Source: a bacterium (lineage in GTDB: Bacteria; Verrucomicrobiota; Verrucomicrobiia; Limisphaerales; UBA8199). Taken from it: DNA of 62,876 nt. Positions within the stretch are counted from its first letter, which is position 1; each line of letters begins with the position of its first letter. The position numbers and the translations under genes are program-made. Shown piece by piece: positions 8,778 to 17,497 of this stretch. The notes under the pieces are model-generated. The model had not been told where the DNA came from. It searched no databases and worked only from the letters and a program-made list of their open reading frames with translations. Location of the stretch: NCBI GenBank assembly GCA_021784555.1, contig JAJYHY010000004.1:1-62876 (forward strand), read 5' to 3'.

Positions 8778-9761
8778 TCAACTGGCAACCGCGGCGGTCA
8801 GTTCCACTGCCCATTGGCCAAGCCGGGTGCCGGGACGACCAAGAAATTTTGGAACCTGGTTGAAGCGCAGTTGCACCTGGGCGGTGCAATGGGAGTCCAA
8901 CAGGAGGACCTTGCCTTCGGCCAGCCGGGCGATCTCGCCGGCGGAGAGTCTCAATCCCTGCCATTCAGCGACAACGGGGACCTTCACTTCGTTGAGTTCG
9001 GGGTTCCATTTGGGCGGGAGCTCCACCGACGCGGCGGTCGTGGTCCCGGGCAGCCCCACCGGACAGAGCAGACGCACCAGCGGCTCAACGGCGGAGTAAG
9101 GGAGAGCAAGTTGGATGGGTTCTGATGATTCCCCAACACCGGCGTTGAGCGTCAGGACGAGCATCGCGGTGTCAGCGGGGGCGGTCTCCAGGAAACGGCT
9201 GTTGCTTTCCTGACCGAGGAATTCCGGACGCATATCGCCCATCTCCGGCCAGTGGGTACACCATTCGTTGATCACCAACGCGGCGATTTGGTCCACCAGG
9301 GCCACCTCGATCTCGCTGAGGTCGCGTGTCGTTTCAGCCATCTTGCCAGGACCGCCCAGCATCCGGTCCACCAACCCCAGCCCAAGCCGCGGCGGAATGA
9401 CCAACAGGCCCACGCCCTTGAGCGGTTCAATCCTGAACAAGGTGATGTGTGTGGGGCTGGACAGACCTTCGGTGAATTTCTGATACCCAACAATCTGCAG
9501 CCTGTCTAATTCAATGGCGAACTCCAGCCGGAGAAAATTGGCCAATCGCGCGCCCAACGCGCGAATGAACTGCTCACTGCGGTGGCGAATGCGCCTCAGT
9601 TCGCTCGGCGCCAGAAAGCCCGACTGCCGGAAATCATAACTGCGGATGGCCTCGGAGTTGCGGCGTCCGTGGACACCTTGCGCGGTCAGCACGTCGAGTT
9701 CCGCGACCGCGCCAAGGGCGCCGCTTTGAGCCTCAGGATTGGTGGTTTGGTCTGCGTTCAT
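8778..9761 (-). CDS. fliM: Flagellar motor switch protein FliM
   Basis: The product is about 327 residues. An N-terminal segment leads into the CheC-like middle domain (LRRIRHRSEQFIRALGARLA, then LGGPGK and ALVDQIAALVINEW) and a C-terminal SpoA-like domain (VPVVAEWQGLRLSAGEI). FliM links FliG to FliN in the switch complex and normally binds CheY-P through its extreme N-terminus. No clear LSQxEIDALL-type CheY motif is visible here, so the CheY contact may differ. A GTG four codons upstream (9773), overlapping the fliL end, is an alternative start. Confidence 0.93.
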   Translation of the reverse strand: MNADQTTNPEAQSGALGAVAELDVLTAQGVHGRRNSEAIRSYDFRQSGFLAPSELRRIRHRSEQFIRALGARLANFLRLEFAIELDRLQIVGYQKFTEGLSSPTHITLFRIEPLKGVGLLVIPPRLGLGLVDRMLGGPGKMAETTRDLSEIEVALVDQIAALVINEWCTHWPEMGDMRPEFLGQESNSRFLETAPADTAMLVLTLNAGVGESSEPIQLALPYSAVEPLVRLLCPVGLPGTTTAASVELPPKWNPELNEVKVPVVAEWQGLRLSAGEIARLAEGKVLLLDSHCTAQVQLRFNQVPKFLGRPGTRLGQWAVELTAAVAS

Positions 9762-9769
9762 GGACCGGC

Positions 9770-10321
9770 TCACTGAATGGCAAACTCCGTCAGATAGATG
9801 TCCTTTACACAGTCGTTGCCTAGAATGTTGTTGAACGCGGTGAGCAACTCATTGCGAATGACATTGCGCGCGTCGGCTTGGCCCAGATCGGAAAGGGTTT
9901 TGGCGGCCAGTATCCCACAGGCTCGGTCCCGCAACGCCGCGTCGTGATCCTGCATCTTCTGCTGGAAGTCGGAGCCGACCCCGGCGACCGACAAGCTCAC
10001 CAGGACATAGCGCGACCCCATCGTGCCGGCGACGTTAACGAGCAGCTTGTCCAGCGGCACGGTCACCGTCTTGGCGTTCGGATTGCTCGCTGCTCCCATC
10101 CCGGATTGGGCGGCTGCGGGAGCTATCCCCAATCCTCTTTGGATGCGCGGCACCAACACCCACGCCGTCACGGCATACGCCAGCACCGGCATGGCGAGAA
10201 TGGTCACGAGCAGCGGCAGCCAGGCCTTAAAGTCCAAGGCGGGCGTCGAGACGGGCACAGCCGTCTCCGTTGCCTCAGCTTCGGGTTGCGGCCCAAAAGG
10301 TTCGGTGCGAGTGGCAGGCAT
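9770..10321 (-). CDS. fliL: Flagellar basal-body protein FliL
   Basis: The 183-residue protein has a cytoplasmic N-terminus, one membrane helix (WLPLLVTILAMPVLAYAV, about residues 34-52) and a periplasmic domain with YVLVSLSV and a C-terminal LTEFAIQ, matching FliL topology. FliL surrounds the stator units and aids torque. It sits between flgE and fliM, 6 bases after flgE. Confidence 0.9.
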   Translation of the reverse strand: MPATRTEPFGPQPEAEATETAVPVSTPALDFKAWLPLLVTILAMPVLAYAVTAWVLVPRIQRGLGIAPAAAQSGMGAASNPNAKTVTVPLDKLLVNVAGTMGSRYVLVSLSVAGVGSDFQQKMQDHDAALRDRACGILAAKTLSDLGQADARNVIRNELLTAFNNILGNDCVKDIYLTEFAIQ

Positions 10322-10327
10322 GGGAAA

Positions 10328-11173
10328 TCAACGGACCAAATTGTTTACGTCCTGAAGGAGTTGATCGCTGGTCGTGATAATCTTGGTGTTGGACTCGAAG
10401 GCCCGTTGCGCCGTAATGAGCGTGGCCATTTGTGTTGCCAAATCAACGTTGGACGATTCGAGGGCCCCAGACCGAATCTGGCCGAGGTTTCCCGACCCGG
10501 GCGCGGCGGCGCTCGCCAGTGGACCGGCGGCGCTGGTGTAGGATAGCAGGTTATTGCCCTGCTTTTGCAGCGCCTGAGGATTGGCAAAATTCTGGAGCGC
10601 GATTTGCCCAATGATGCCGCTGGCGCCATCGCTCAACTCGGCATTGATGTGACCCAGGTTGTCGATGTTGTAGGAGACCAGCCCCGGGGGTGGCGTGGTC
10701 GTGTTTTGGAGAGCGGCAATGGCCGCGCTATCGCTGATTTGCAGGTCGCCAATCGCGCTCCCAGTGCCCCCGCCGGTATAACCTTGAACCCTCTGGCCGT
10801 TGTTGGTCACCAGGTAACCGCTGGCATCCACGCTGAACTCTCCGTCCCGCGTAACGTAGGTCGCCCCGCTGGCAGGGTCTTTGACCACAAAAAACCCTTG
10901 CCCGTTCACGGCCAGGTCCGTGGGGACGCCCGTATTGTTAATGGCCCCCTGTGAATAATCCAGCACCGTGGCGGCGGTGCCGACTCCGCTGCCGACCTGC
11001 ACTGGATTGCCGTTCCCGGAGTTGCCCAGGCTCTGGCTGAACGTGTCCTCGAACTCCACGTTGGAGGACTTGTAACCGGTGGTGTTGACGTTGGCGATGT
11101 TGTTGCCAATGATTTCCAGCTCCTCCTGAAATTGCTGGAGGCCGCTGACGCCTGTCTGTAGTGAATTAATCAT
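10328..11173 (-). CDS. flgE: Flagellar hook protein FlgE-type
   Basis: This 281-residue rod/hook family protein begins MINSLQTGVSGLQQFQEELE and has the N-terminal signature NNIANVNTTGYKSS and a C-terminal coiled coil ESSNVDLATQMATLITAQRA. Both are shared by FlgE, FlgF and FlgG. Its position directly after fliK and flgD (hook length control and hook cap) argues for the hook subunit, although it is shorter than most FlgE proteins (about 400 residues in enterics). It could alternatively be an FlgG-type distal rod protein. Confidence in the family is high, in the exact paralogue moderate. Confidence 0.85.
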   Translation of the reverse strand: MINSLQTGVSGLQQFQEELEIIGNNIANVNTTGYKSSNVEFEDTFSQSLGNSGNGNPVQVGSGVGTAATVLDYSQGAINNTGVPTDLAVNGQGFFVVKDPASGATYVTRDGEFSVDASGYLVTNNGQRVQGYTGGGTGSAIGDLQISDSAAIAALQNTTTPPPGLVSYNIDNLGHINAELSDGASGIIGQIALQNFANPQALQKQGNNLLSYTSAAGPLASAAAPGSGNLGQIRSGALESSNVDLATQMATLITAQRAFESNTKIITTSDQLLQDVNNLVR

Positions 11174-11197
11174 AATTTCGGACTGCTTTTCGAGTGC

Positions 11198-11626
11198 TTA
11201 TTGAGCTGCGGGTGTCACCGAAAGGACTTGGTTCAAATTGTAGGAGACGCCGTTGACCACGATTTGCGGCTGGCCGGAGCCGGCATCAATACCAGAAACA
11301 ACCCCTTGCGTAGTATTCCCGCTGGAGTCCACTTGCAAGGTAACCTGCCGCCCAATCAACGCATTGGCCTCGGCCAAAGCCTGGGACGTTTGCATCTGCC
11401 CCAGGTCGGTGTCCAGGATGGTGTTGCTTTGCAGCGTGCTGAACTGAACCATTTGCCCCAGCAAGTCCTGGTTGGTCATCGGGTTGAGCGGGTCCTGTGA
11501 AGTCATCTGGGTAACGAGCAGGTTGAGAAAATCATGCTGGCTCATCAGTTGGCTTGGCACTAGCGGCGCGGTCGTTGTGTCCGCGGACGAACCGGCTGCC
11601 ATCTTTGTAGTCGGGGCTATCTGCAT
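11198..11626 (-). CDS. flgD: Flagellar hook cap / assembly protein FlgD
   Basis: The 142-residue product contains the FlgD N-terminal signature: LMSQHDFLNLLVTQMTSQDP, then NPMTNQDLLGQMVQFSTLQ. It is short and appears to lack the large C-terminal Ig/tudor part of enteric FlgD, ending soon after SYNLNQVLSVTP. The ATG at 11626 (MQIAPTTKMA) is chosen because the longer frame would run through the end of fliK. FlgD caps the growing hook. Confidence 0.9.
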   Translation of the reverse strand: MQIAPTTKMAAGSSADTTTAPLVPSQLMSQHDFLNLLVTQMTSQDPLNPMTNQDLLGQMVQFSTLQSNTILDTDLGQMQTSQALAEANALIGRQVTLQVDSSGNTTQGVVSGIDAGSGQPQIVVNGVSYNLNQVLSVTPAAQ

Positions 11627-11630
11627 AAAT

Positions 11631-13397
11631 TCAGGCCCAGGACTCCCAATGCCGTCTCGCCGTGGCGGAAACCGAGGCCACTGCGACGCGGCCCGGTGGT
11701 TGGGAACCGGGGGTGGACGCGACCATTTTCCCGGCCCAGGCGTCCTCCTCGCCCGCCGGTTGGCCGTCGGATTGGGAAAGCTGATGCCGGGCTTGGTGCC
11801 CACCTCCCGAAAATGATTCCGAGTGCAGCAATGGCGCCAAACGGATGCCACGCAAGTCCAATTGTTGTTGCAGAAAGTTCCAATGCCGGCTCAGCAAACC
11901 GTAGTCTCCATGGTCCAATCGCGCCTGCACCTCAATACCGCTCTCACGCTGGTGCAAATGGAGGGTCAACTGCAGGCTAGTGTCCGGACGGATCACGACG
12001 CGCAACGAATCCACTCCCGACTGCCGCAACTGCACTGCTTCCGCGGTCATCAGCCTCTGGGCCTGTTCCACTAGCTGCGCCTCCGGCGCGGAAACGTGGG
12101 AAGAAGAATCCGCTGCCACCAGTGGCGCCGCCTTGGCCGAAAGACTGCTGGCCTCTCCGACAGCGCCGCTCGCCGGTATCAAGCCGCTAAAACCGCCTTG
12201 CAATGCCGGCTCAACCGCGCGTCGCCGGCGTGCAGGAGGCCCATTGGCGACCGGCGCCACGGCCTTCGTCGGCAATTCCTGCTCGGCGGACCCGGCAAAT
12301 TCATTCTGTCTGGCTGCCCTTTTCATCGGCATCTGTTGCAAAGCATCGCTCGTGCCATCGCGCGTCGGGGTGAGTTGCGCACCTTTTTCCGCCACTTCCG
12401 TTTCCTTTACCGCGGAAGAAGCGAGGACTGAGGCCGACGCCGAAACCTCGTCGCTCTTGCTCAGAGCCGCGCTCGAAGCCGAACCCTGGGCCACGGAATT
12501 CGCCACCCCGATTTCAGCGGCTGTCGGCACGAACCTCGTGAGCCCTGACGGAGTCAACCGTCCAGCATCATCGCGCCCAAGCGTACCGGCTGGATCTCCT
12601 GACTGAGCGGACGCCCCGGTTGAATTGGACTGACCGGAGGCGGTTGGCTCTGGACCCGGCTTCGGCGCAGCCTCCGGAGACGTGGACGTCTTTTGCGTTG
12701 CGGTTGACGAAATCGGTGGGGGCGCCGCTTTGCCGCTGGTCCTCAGCCTCACATCCTCGACCACTTCCCCCGGCCCTCCCTTGACCGAACGGGCCGGCGC
12801 GTCTGCGGTCTGCCCCACGCGCACCTCAATCGGGCCGGCGGTGGACCACCAATTGGCCGAAATACCTGCGGATTCGGGGAATTTCGGCATCGCCCGCGGC
12901 CGCCCGGTCTCGGGGGTCTCCCCGCCGACAAACGGCAGCATGAAGCCTAAACCTTGCGTTGTCGGGAAGACTTGCCCACCGTGCTTGCCGCCATCGGCGC
13001 CAGTAATTGCAACCGCTCGCCCAGCGGAGCGGTGCGTTTCGCGCCTCCGGTTGCTATCTATGCCAAAGTGGTGTGCGGCATCCCCCACGCCTTCGGCTGG
13101 CCGAGCCGCGCTTGACGGCCCCGCACTCGAAACGTTACCGCTCCTGGTTAGAACCGCACTTGAAACCGAACCCGGGCCCGCGGGTTTCGATCGCCCGGTT
13201 TCAGCCGCTGCCAGTGCGAACCTCCAGGGCACTGACCGAGTCAATGGCCCAGTGTTTCGCGCCGCCGCGCGCCCAATGACGCTTTCAAATTGTTCCGCCG
13301 ATGGCGCTGATTCCGAGGATTCCGGCACCGCCCGCGGCGTCGCGGATGCGGTCGCTTGGCCGCGAACAAACGACAGCGTGAAACCCAAAGTTTGCAT
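11631..13397 (-). CDS. fliK: Flagellar hook-length control protein FliK, repeat-expanded
   Basis: The 588-residue protein has a conserved C-terminal Flg_hook domain (LRVVIRPDTSLQLTLHLHQR, then GIEVQARLDHGDYG) that switches FlhB specificity. The long N-terminal part is low-complexity, rich in Ala, Ser, Pro and Thr. It shows internal duplication: the opening QTLGFTLSFVRG is echoed as QGLGFMLPFVGG, and segments around FALAAAETGRSK and FVPTAAEIGVAN share the following pattern GSxSSAxLxxS. Residues about 320-345 (12364-12438) are encoded by one complete palindromic element, read in frame as ASVLASSAVKETEVAEKGAQ. It follows the motE-like gene and precedes flgD by 4 bases. Confidence 0.9.
   Translation of the reverse strand: MQTLGFTLSFVRGQATASATPRAVPESSESAPSAEQFESVIGRAAARNTGPLTRSVPWRFALAAAETGRSKPAGPGSVSSAVLTRSGNVSSAGPSSAARPAEGVGDAAHHFGIDSNRRRETHRSAGRAVAITGADGGKHGGQVFPTTQGLGFMLPFVGGETPETGRPRAMPKFPESAGISANWWSTAGPIEVRVGQTADAPARSVKGGPGEVVEDVRLRTSGKAAPPPISSTATQKTSTSPEAAPKPGPEPTASGQSNSTGASAQSGDPAGTLGRDDAGRLTPSGLTRFVPTAAEIGVANSVAQGSASSAALSKSDEVSASASVLASSAVKETEVAEKGAQLTPTRDGTSDALQQMPMKRAARQNEFAGSAEQELPTKAVAPVANGPPARRRRAVEPALQGGFSGLIPASGAVGEASSLSAKAAPLVAADSSSHVSAPEAQLVEQAQRLMTAEAVQLRQSGVDSLRVVIRPDTSLQLTLHLHQRESGIEVQARLDHGDYGLLSRHWNFLQQQLDLRGIRLAPLLHSESFSGGGHQARHQLSQSDGQPAGEEDAWAGKMVASTPGSQPPGRVAVASVSATARRHWESWA
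12364..12438. repeat. Palindromic element copy 2 (inside fliK)
   Basis: This 75-bp copy has arms GTCGGGGTGAGT and ACTGAGGCCGAC and the inner segments CCTTTTTCCGCCACTTCCG and CGCGGAAGAAGCG. It is exactly 25 codons long, keeps the fliK frame and has no stop. Confidence 0.85.
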
Positions 13398-13999
13398 TAT
13401 GGAGGAGACTTGCCCGCCGCTATCGGCACCACCAGTTGGAGCCGCTCGGTCAGGCGGGCGGCGCGTTTGGCGCCGTCGGTCCCCGCCTGCGCCAGAACGT
13501 TCAGGATTTGGCTGGCGCTGTCGGGCCTCATCACTGCCAGCAAACGCACAAGGTCCTCATCAGGCATCTGGTTGACCAGGCTGGCCACGGCCTGCGGCGC
13601 CATCGCCGAGAGAAGCTTGGCTCGGTGTTGGAGGTTTTGGGTTTCGCTCGCCTTGAGACGGACGACGTTTTGGTCAAACTCCTTCTGCAATCGATAAACG
13701 GCCTGCGTCGCGGCGGCGAACTCCTGGCTCTGGGCCTCCAGCCGCGTTTGCCATTGCTTCAATTGCCGTTGCCGCTCGGCCAAGGCGGCCCTCTCACTCT
13801 TGAGGTCCGCCACCCATTGATCGAATTCCGGGTTGTTGAACCGCCAGGACGGATCGTCATCCGCGCTTAGATGCCCGGCCTTGCGCAGCGCGCGCGCGGC
13901 CGCGAACTCCGCCGGCCGTATCAGCGCCGCCGTCGTGCCCAGATAAACCAGACACCCCACTAGCGCCACCATCCAGGATGAAGGGGCCCATCGCTTCAT
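13397..13999 (-). CDS. MotE/MgtE-N-like flagellar coiled-coil protein
   Basis: The 200-residue protein has an N-terminal membrane anchor or signal (WMVALVGCLVYLGTTAALI), a coiled coil from about residue 65 to 125, and a C-terminal MgtE-N/MotE-like helical domain (MAPQAVASLVNQMPDEDLVR, then LLAVMRPDSASQILNVLAQ). Such proteins sit between fliJ and fliK in many flagellar operons and act as chaperone or structural partners of the motor. It overlaps fliK by one base and fliJ by 4. The specific role here is inferred from position and the shared domain. Confidence 0.8.
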   Translation of the reverse strand: MKRWAPSSWMVALVGCLVYLGTTAALIRPAEFAAARALRKAGHLSADDDPSWRFNNPEFDQWVADLKSERAALAERQRQLKQWQTRLEAQSQEFAAATQAVYRLQKEFDQNVVRLKASETQNLQHRAKLLSAMAPQAVASLVNQMPDEDLVRLLAVMRPDSASQILNVLAQAGTDGAKRAARLTERLQLVVPIAAGKSPP

Positions 14000-14478
14000 A
14001 TCCGCTCCTGTGGTGTACCGCGCAATTCAAGCCCGACCGCTGGCGAGCCGCTGGCGCGCAGACCCATTTCGTCCAGGTGATTTTGCTCGCCCCGCCTCAC
14101 CGCCTGGTCGTAGGCGCGACGGCGCTGGTCGTGCAGGTTGTCGAGCGCCTTTCGGTCTCGCGTGGCCAGCAACACCTCCTGCCGGGTTCTGCCAACGACT
14201 TTCTCCGCCGCCTTCAGGGCGGCGCCCAATTGTTCGCAGCGTTGCTCCCACTGGCGGCACCAGGCGCGAACCTGTTGCAGGCGCGCTCCGTTGACCCCGG
14301 CCAGCACTTCCGCGCCCAAGGCCTGCCATGCCGCCGCCCGCTCCTTTCCCGCGGCCCCAAGCCGCACGGTCGCCGTCTCGCTGGCGCGCAAAGCATCCGC
14401 GTACCGCTGCTGCGCCAAACGTTCCTTCTGTTCGCGCAGCACGCGCAACGATTGGAGAGAAAAATGGAATGTTTTCAT
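13996..14478 (-). CDS. fliJ: Flagellar export chaperone-escort protein FliJ
   Basis: The 160-residue, almost wholly coiled-coil protein begins MKTFHFSLQSLRVLREQKER, the usual FliJ opening. FliJ acts as the central stalk under the FliI hexamer. It overlaps fliI by 4 bases on one side and the motE-like gene by 4 on the other, which suggests tight translational coupling. Sequence similarity in this family is weak; the assignment combines the opening motif, coiled coil, length and gene order. Confidence 0.9.
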   Translation of the reverse strand: MKTFHFSLQSLRVLREQKERLAQQRYADALRASETATVRLGAAGKERAAAWQALGAEVLAGVNGARLQQVRAWCRQWEQRCEQLGAALKAAEKVVGRTRQEVLLATRDRKALDNLHDQRRRAYDQAVRRGEQNHLDEMGLRASGSPAVGLELRGTPQERI

Positions 14479-15851
14479 AGCCGATTCATCTCAGGCTTTA
14501 CCGCGGGACGGGACGGGGCGGCGGCCAGCGCCTCTCCGAGCAACGACCAACTTTGAGCGGTGTTGAAGCTCTCGTGAACTCCCTGGCGCAAGAAGGCCTT
14601 GAGTGGGTCGTGCAGCGCTATGGCGCGGTCAATCGCCGGATTGCTCCCCGCCGCATAAGCCCCGATGCTGATCAGGTCCTGGTTGCGCCGGTAAAGCGCC
14701 AAATGATCGCGGGCGGTGGCGACCAGCTCCAATTGCGCCGTTTGCAGCAAATCGCGGTTCAATCGGCTGACACTCTCCAGTACGTCGATGGCCGGATAAT
14801 GGTTCTGTGTCGCCAACTCCCGCGACAGGACAATATGACCGTCCAGGATTGAACGTACAGCGTCCGCGATCGGATCATTCATATCGTCGGCTTCCACCAG
14901 CACGGTGAAAAGGCCGGTGATATCCCCCTTCTCCCCGGTGCCCGCCCGTTCCAGCAGTTGCGGCAACAGCGAAAAGACCGATGGCGTGTAACCGCGCGTG
15001 GTGGGCGGCTCTCCGACGGCCAGGCCGATTTCCCGTTGCGCCATCGCCAGCCGCGTTACCGAATCCATCATCAGCAACACGCTCAAGCCCTGGTCGCGGA
15101 AAAACTCGGCAATCGTCAGCGCCAGGAATCCTCCCTTCACGCGGTGCAACGCCGGCTCATCCGAGGTGGCGACAATGACGATAGATTTGCGGCGGCCCGC
15201 CTCATCAAGGTCCCGCTCCAGAAACTCCCGCACTTCCCGCCCGCGTTCCCCAATAAGCGCAATCACGTTCACGTCCCCCTCGGCGTGCGATGCCATCATT
15301 CCCAACAGGGTCGATTTGCCAACGCCGCTGCCGGCGAAAATGCCCAACCGCTGGCCCCGGCCACAGGGCGTGAAGGTATCCAGCGCCTTGATGCCGGTTT
15401 GAAAAACCTGGCCGATGCGTTGGCGCTTGAGCGGGTGCGGCGGCGGCAAGTTCAGCCCGACCCGGTGGTCCGTTTGGGGCGCGCCCAACCCGTCGATCGG
15501 CCGTCCCAACCCGTCGAGCACGCGGCCTTTAAGGGCGTTGCCCACACCCAGGCGCATCGGAGCGCCCGTGGCCGTGACTTCGCTCCCAGGGTGAATCCCG
15601 TGCAGTTTCCCCAGCGGCATGAGCAAGAGCCGGTGATTTCGGAAACCGACGACTTCGGCCAGGGTGAACCCGTCATGCCGGGCGGATTCGATTCGGCACA
15701 ACTCGCCCACGGCGGCGACGGGCCCTTCCGACTCGATTATCAGGCCAATCACCTGCGCCACACGACCGCAGGTCTCGGTGACGCGCGCCTGCCGCACGCG
15801 CCGCAACGCGCTCTCGAGCCGATTGGCCGGGCATGGAAGGGTGGCGATCAT
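14475..15851 (-). CDS. fliI: Flagellar type III export ATPase FliI
   Basis: This 458-residue F1-beta-like ATPase has Walker A in GIFAGSGVGKSTLLG, Walker B in LLMMDSVTRLAMAQREIGLA, and the export-ATPase segments GRVLDGLGRPIDG and PPTTRGYTPSVFS. It energises unfolding and delivery of flagellar substrates, with FliH as regulator and FliJ as stalk. Length and motifs are complete. The start is ATG at 15851, overlapping fliH by 4 bases. Confidence 0.97.
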   Translation of the reverse strand: MIATLPCPANRLESALRRVRQARVTETCGRVAQVIGLIIESEGPVAAVGELCRIESARHDGFTLAEVVGFRNHRLLLMPLGKLHGIHPGSEVTATGAPMRLGVGNALKGRVLDGLGRPIDGLGAPQTDHRVGLNLPPPHPLKRQRIGQVFQTGIKALDTFTPCGRGQRLGIFAGSGVGKSTLLGMMASHAEGDVNVIALIGERGREVREFLERDLDEAGRRKSIVIVATSDEPALHRVKGGFLALTIAEFFRDQGLSVLLMMDSVTRLAMAQREIGLAVGEPPTTRGYTPSVFSLLPQLLERAGTGEKGDITGLFTVLVEADDMNDPIADAVRSILDGHIVLSRELATQNHYPAIDVLESVSRLNRDLLQTAQLELVATARDHLALYRRNQDLISIGAYAAGSNPAIDRAIALHDPLKAFLRQGVHESFNTAQSWSLLGEALAAAPSRPAVKPEMNRL

Positions 15852-16432
15852 TCCGTCAAGGATTGGTGAAGTTGCTGCATTTTTGTCTCCCTCCGCGCAT
15901 CGACCAGCCCAAAACGGGTCTGCACCAGGCAGCCGCCTCGGCTGACTTCAGGGGAACTGACGAACCGCAGCGGCCCCGCTTCAGGCAACCCTTGAAGGAC
16001 CGGCGACTGGTGCTGGCGCAGTAACGCCAGATCGTCCGGATGCAGTTGGATGGTCACCTCGGCGGTCTCCTTGGTCTGCCCAACCGCTTCGCGCACCACC
16101 CCTTCCACTAACTCCGGTGTTATCGGAAGACCCGCGACCACCTTCCGCGCCGACTCCAGCGCAATTTGGATCAATGCGCCCTCCGTTTGCTGAACAATAT
16201 CCGGCACCGCCCGGCGCAGGGATTCAAGGACGCCTTCGTGCAACTGGAGCAGTTCTTTCCGTTGCTGCTCAAGCCGTTCGCCCATGCGCTTCTCCCCTTC
16301 GTGGCGGCCCTGCTCGAACGCGGCCCGTTCGGCGGCGCGCAACCGTTCCTCCACCTCGCTCTCCGGGACCGCCCCCCTCAGGCTCACCTCTCGAAGCGGC
16401 TCACTTAGCACGATGGACTCAGACCATTTCAT
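15848..16432 (-). CDS. fliH: Flagellar export ATPase regulator FliH
   Basis: The product is about 194 residues from ATG 16432 (MKWSESIVLSEP), which overlaps the fliG end by 14 bases. A charged coiled coil (EERLRAAERAAFEQGRHEGE) carries Gly spacing typical of FliH and is followed by an ATP-synthase E/FliH-like C-terminal domain (IALESARKVVAGL, VTIQLHPDDLALL). FliH dimers bind and restrain FliI. A start 22 codons further upstream is possible but would deepen the overlap with fliG. Confidence 0.9.
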   Translation of the reverse strand: MKWSESIVLSEPLREVSLRGAVPESEVEERLRAAERAAFEQGRHEGEKRMGERLEQQRKELLQLHEGVLESLRRAVPDIVQQTEGALIQIALESARKVVAGLPITPELVEGVVREAVGQTKETAEVTIQLHPDDLALLRQHQSPVLQGLPEAGPLRFVSSPEVSRGGCLVQTRFGLVDARRETKMQQLHQSLTE

Positions 16433-17465
16433 ATTCTGTGCTGCGCGCTTCTTCGAGGTCAATTTCGCCATCCGTTTCGAGTTTGCGCACCGCGTCAATT
16501 ATCCGCAGTTGAGCCGCCTCCACGTCGCGAAGCTTCACCGGCCCCAGCGCGGCCGTCTCCTCCACTACGGCTTCGGCGGCCCGGCGCGACATGTTCGACA
16601 GGAGCAGCTTTCTGAGCGGTTCGCTCGCCCGCTTGAGGGCCAGGCCCAGGTCGCGCGTCTCAATTTGGCGTAGGATGCGTTGAATGTACCGCGGGCTGAG
16701 CACCAGCAAATCCTCGAAGGTAAACATCTTTTTCCGGATGGCTTGAAACAACTCCGGATTGCCCTGCTCCAATTCGCCCAGCACGCTGTGACTAATGGTT
16801 TTGTCCATCGCGTTGAGGATGTCGGCGGCAGGGGTGACACCGCCGGTCTGATTGAGGATGCGCGCCTGTTTAACGCCCATTTTCGCATTGAGGACGCTCA
16901 GCACCTTTTCGGCCACTTCAATCGGAGTCGGCACCAGCGTGGCCAGACGCTCGAGGACCGGCCCGCGCTGTTCCGGGTGGAGCAGACCCATCAGTTGCGC
17001 CCCCTTTTCCGGGGGGAGATGGCTCACCACGAAGGCAATGGTCTGCGGCTGCTCCTCCCGAATGAGATTGAGAATACTGCGCGCGTCCAGGTCGGCAATG
17101 GTCTGCAGCGCGCCGGCCTCTACCCGGCTGGGCACAAGCCGGCCCAGGATATCGCTGGCTTTGAAATTGCCCACCGCCTTTTCCAGCACGTTGCGCGCCA
17201 CGTCCACTCCCGCCGTGACCGCCGTGCTCGCGGTGAGCGCCACCTCCGAAAACTCCCGGAGAATGTTCTGCTGCTGCTCTCGCGTGATGAGGCTGGAGCG
17301 GGCCATTTCTCGGGAAATCACCTCAATTTCTCTTGGGGGAAATTGCTTCAGGATTTGCGCCGCCCCTTCCGGCCCGAGCATGACCAGCAAGGCGGCGAGT
17401 TTCTGCGTCTTGTTCAAGGCACCGGCGCCGGAGGCCGGAGCGGAGGGTTCAAGTAAGGTGGGCAT
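16419..17465 (-). CDS. fliG: Flagellar motor switch protein FliG
   Basis: The 348-residue FliG shows all three domains. The N-terminal part begins LNKTQKLAALLVMLGPEGAA. The middle domain carries LLHPEQRGPVLERLATL (in other species an EHPQ-like motif, here LHPEQR). The C-terminal torque domain has FTFEDLLVLSPRYIQRILRQ and GLALKRASEPLRKLLLSNMS. It couples stator activity to rotation on the FliF ring. Full length, normal for the family. Confidence 0.97.
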   Translation of the reverse strand: MPTLLEPSAPASGAGALNKTQKLAALLVMLGPEGAAQILKQFPPREIEVISREMARSSLITREQQQNILREFSEVALTASTAVTAGVDVARNVLEKAVGNFKASDILGRLVPSRVEAGALQTIADLDARSILNLIREEQPQTIAFVVSHLPPEKGAQLMGLLHPEQRGPVLERLATLVPTPIEVAEKVLSVLNAKMGVKQARILNQTGGVTPAADILNAMDKTISHSVLGELEQGNPELFQAIRKKMFTFEDLLVLSPRYIQRILRQIETRDLGLALKRASEPLRKLLLSNMSRRAAEAVVEETAALGPVKLRDVEAAQLRIIDAVRKLETDGEIDLEEARSTEYEMV

Positions 17466-17497
17466 CGCAGTGCGGAGTTGGACGATTATTAAGGGTT

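Noticed and set aside
14958-15869. 303-codon plus-strand frame opposite fliI
   Set aside because: Mirror of the conserved fliI gene; no recognisable motif, clearly a shadow.
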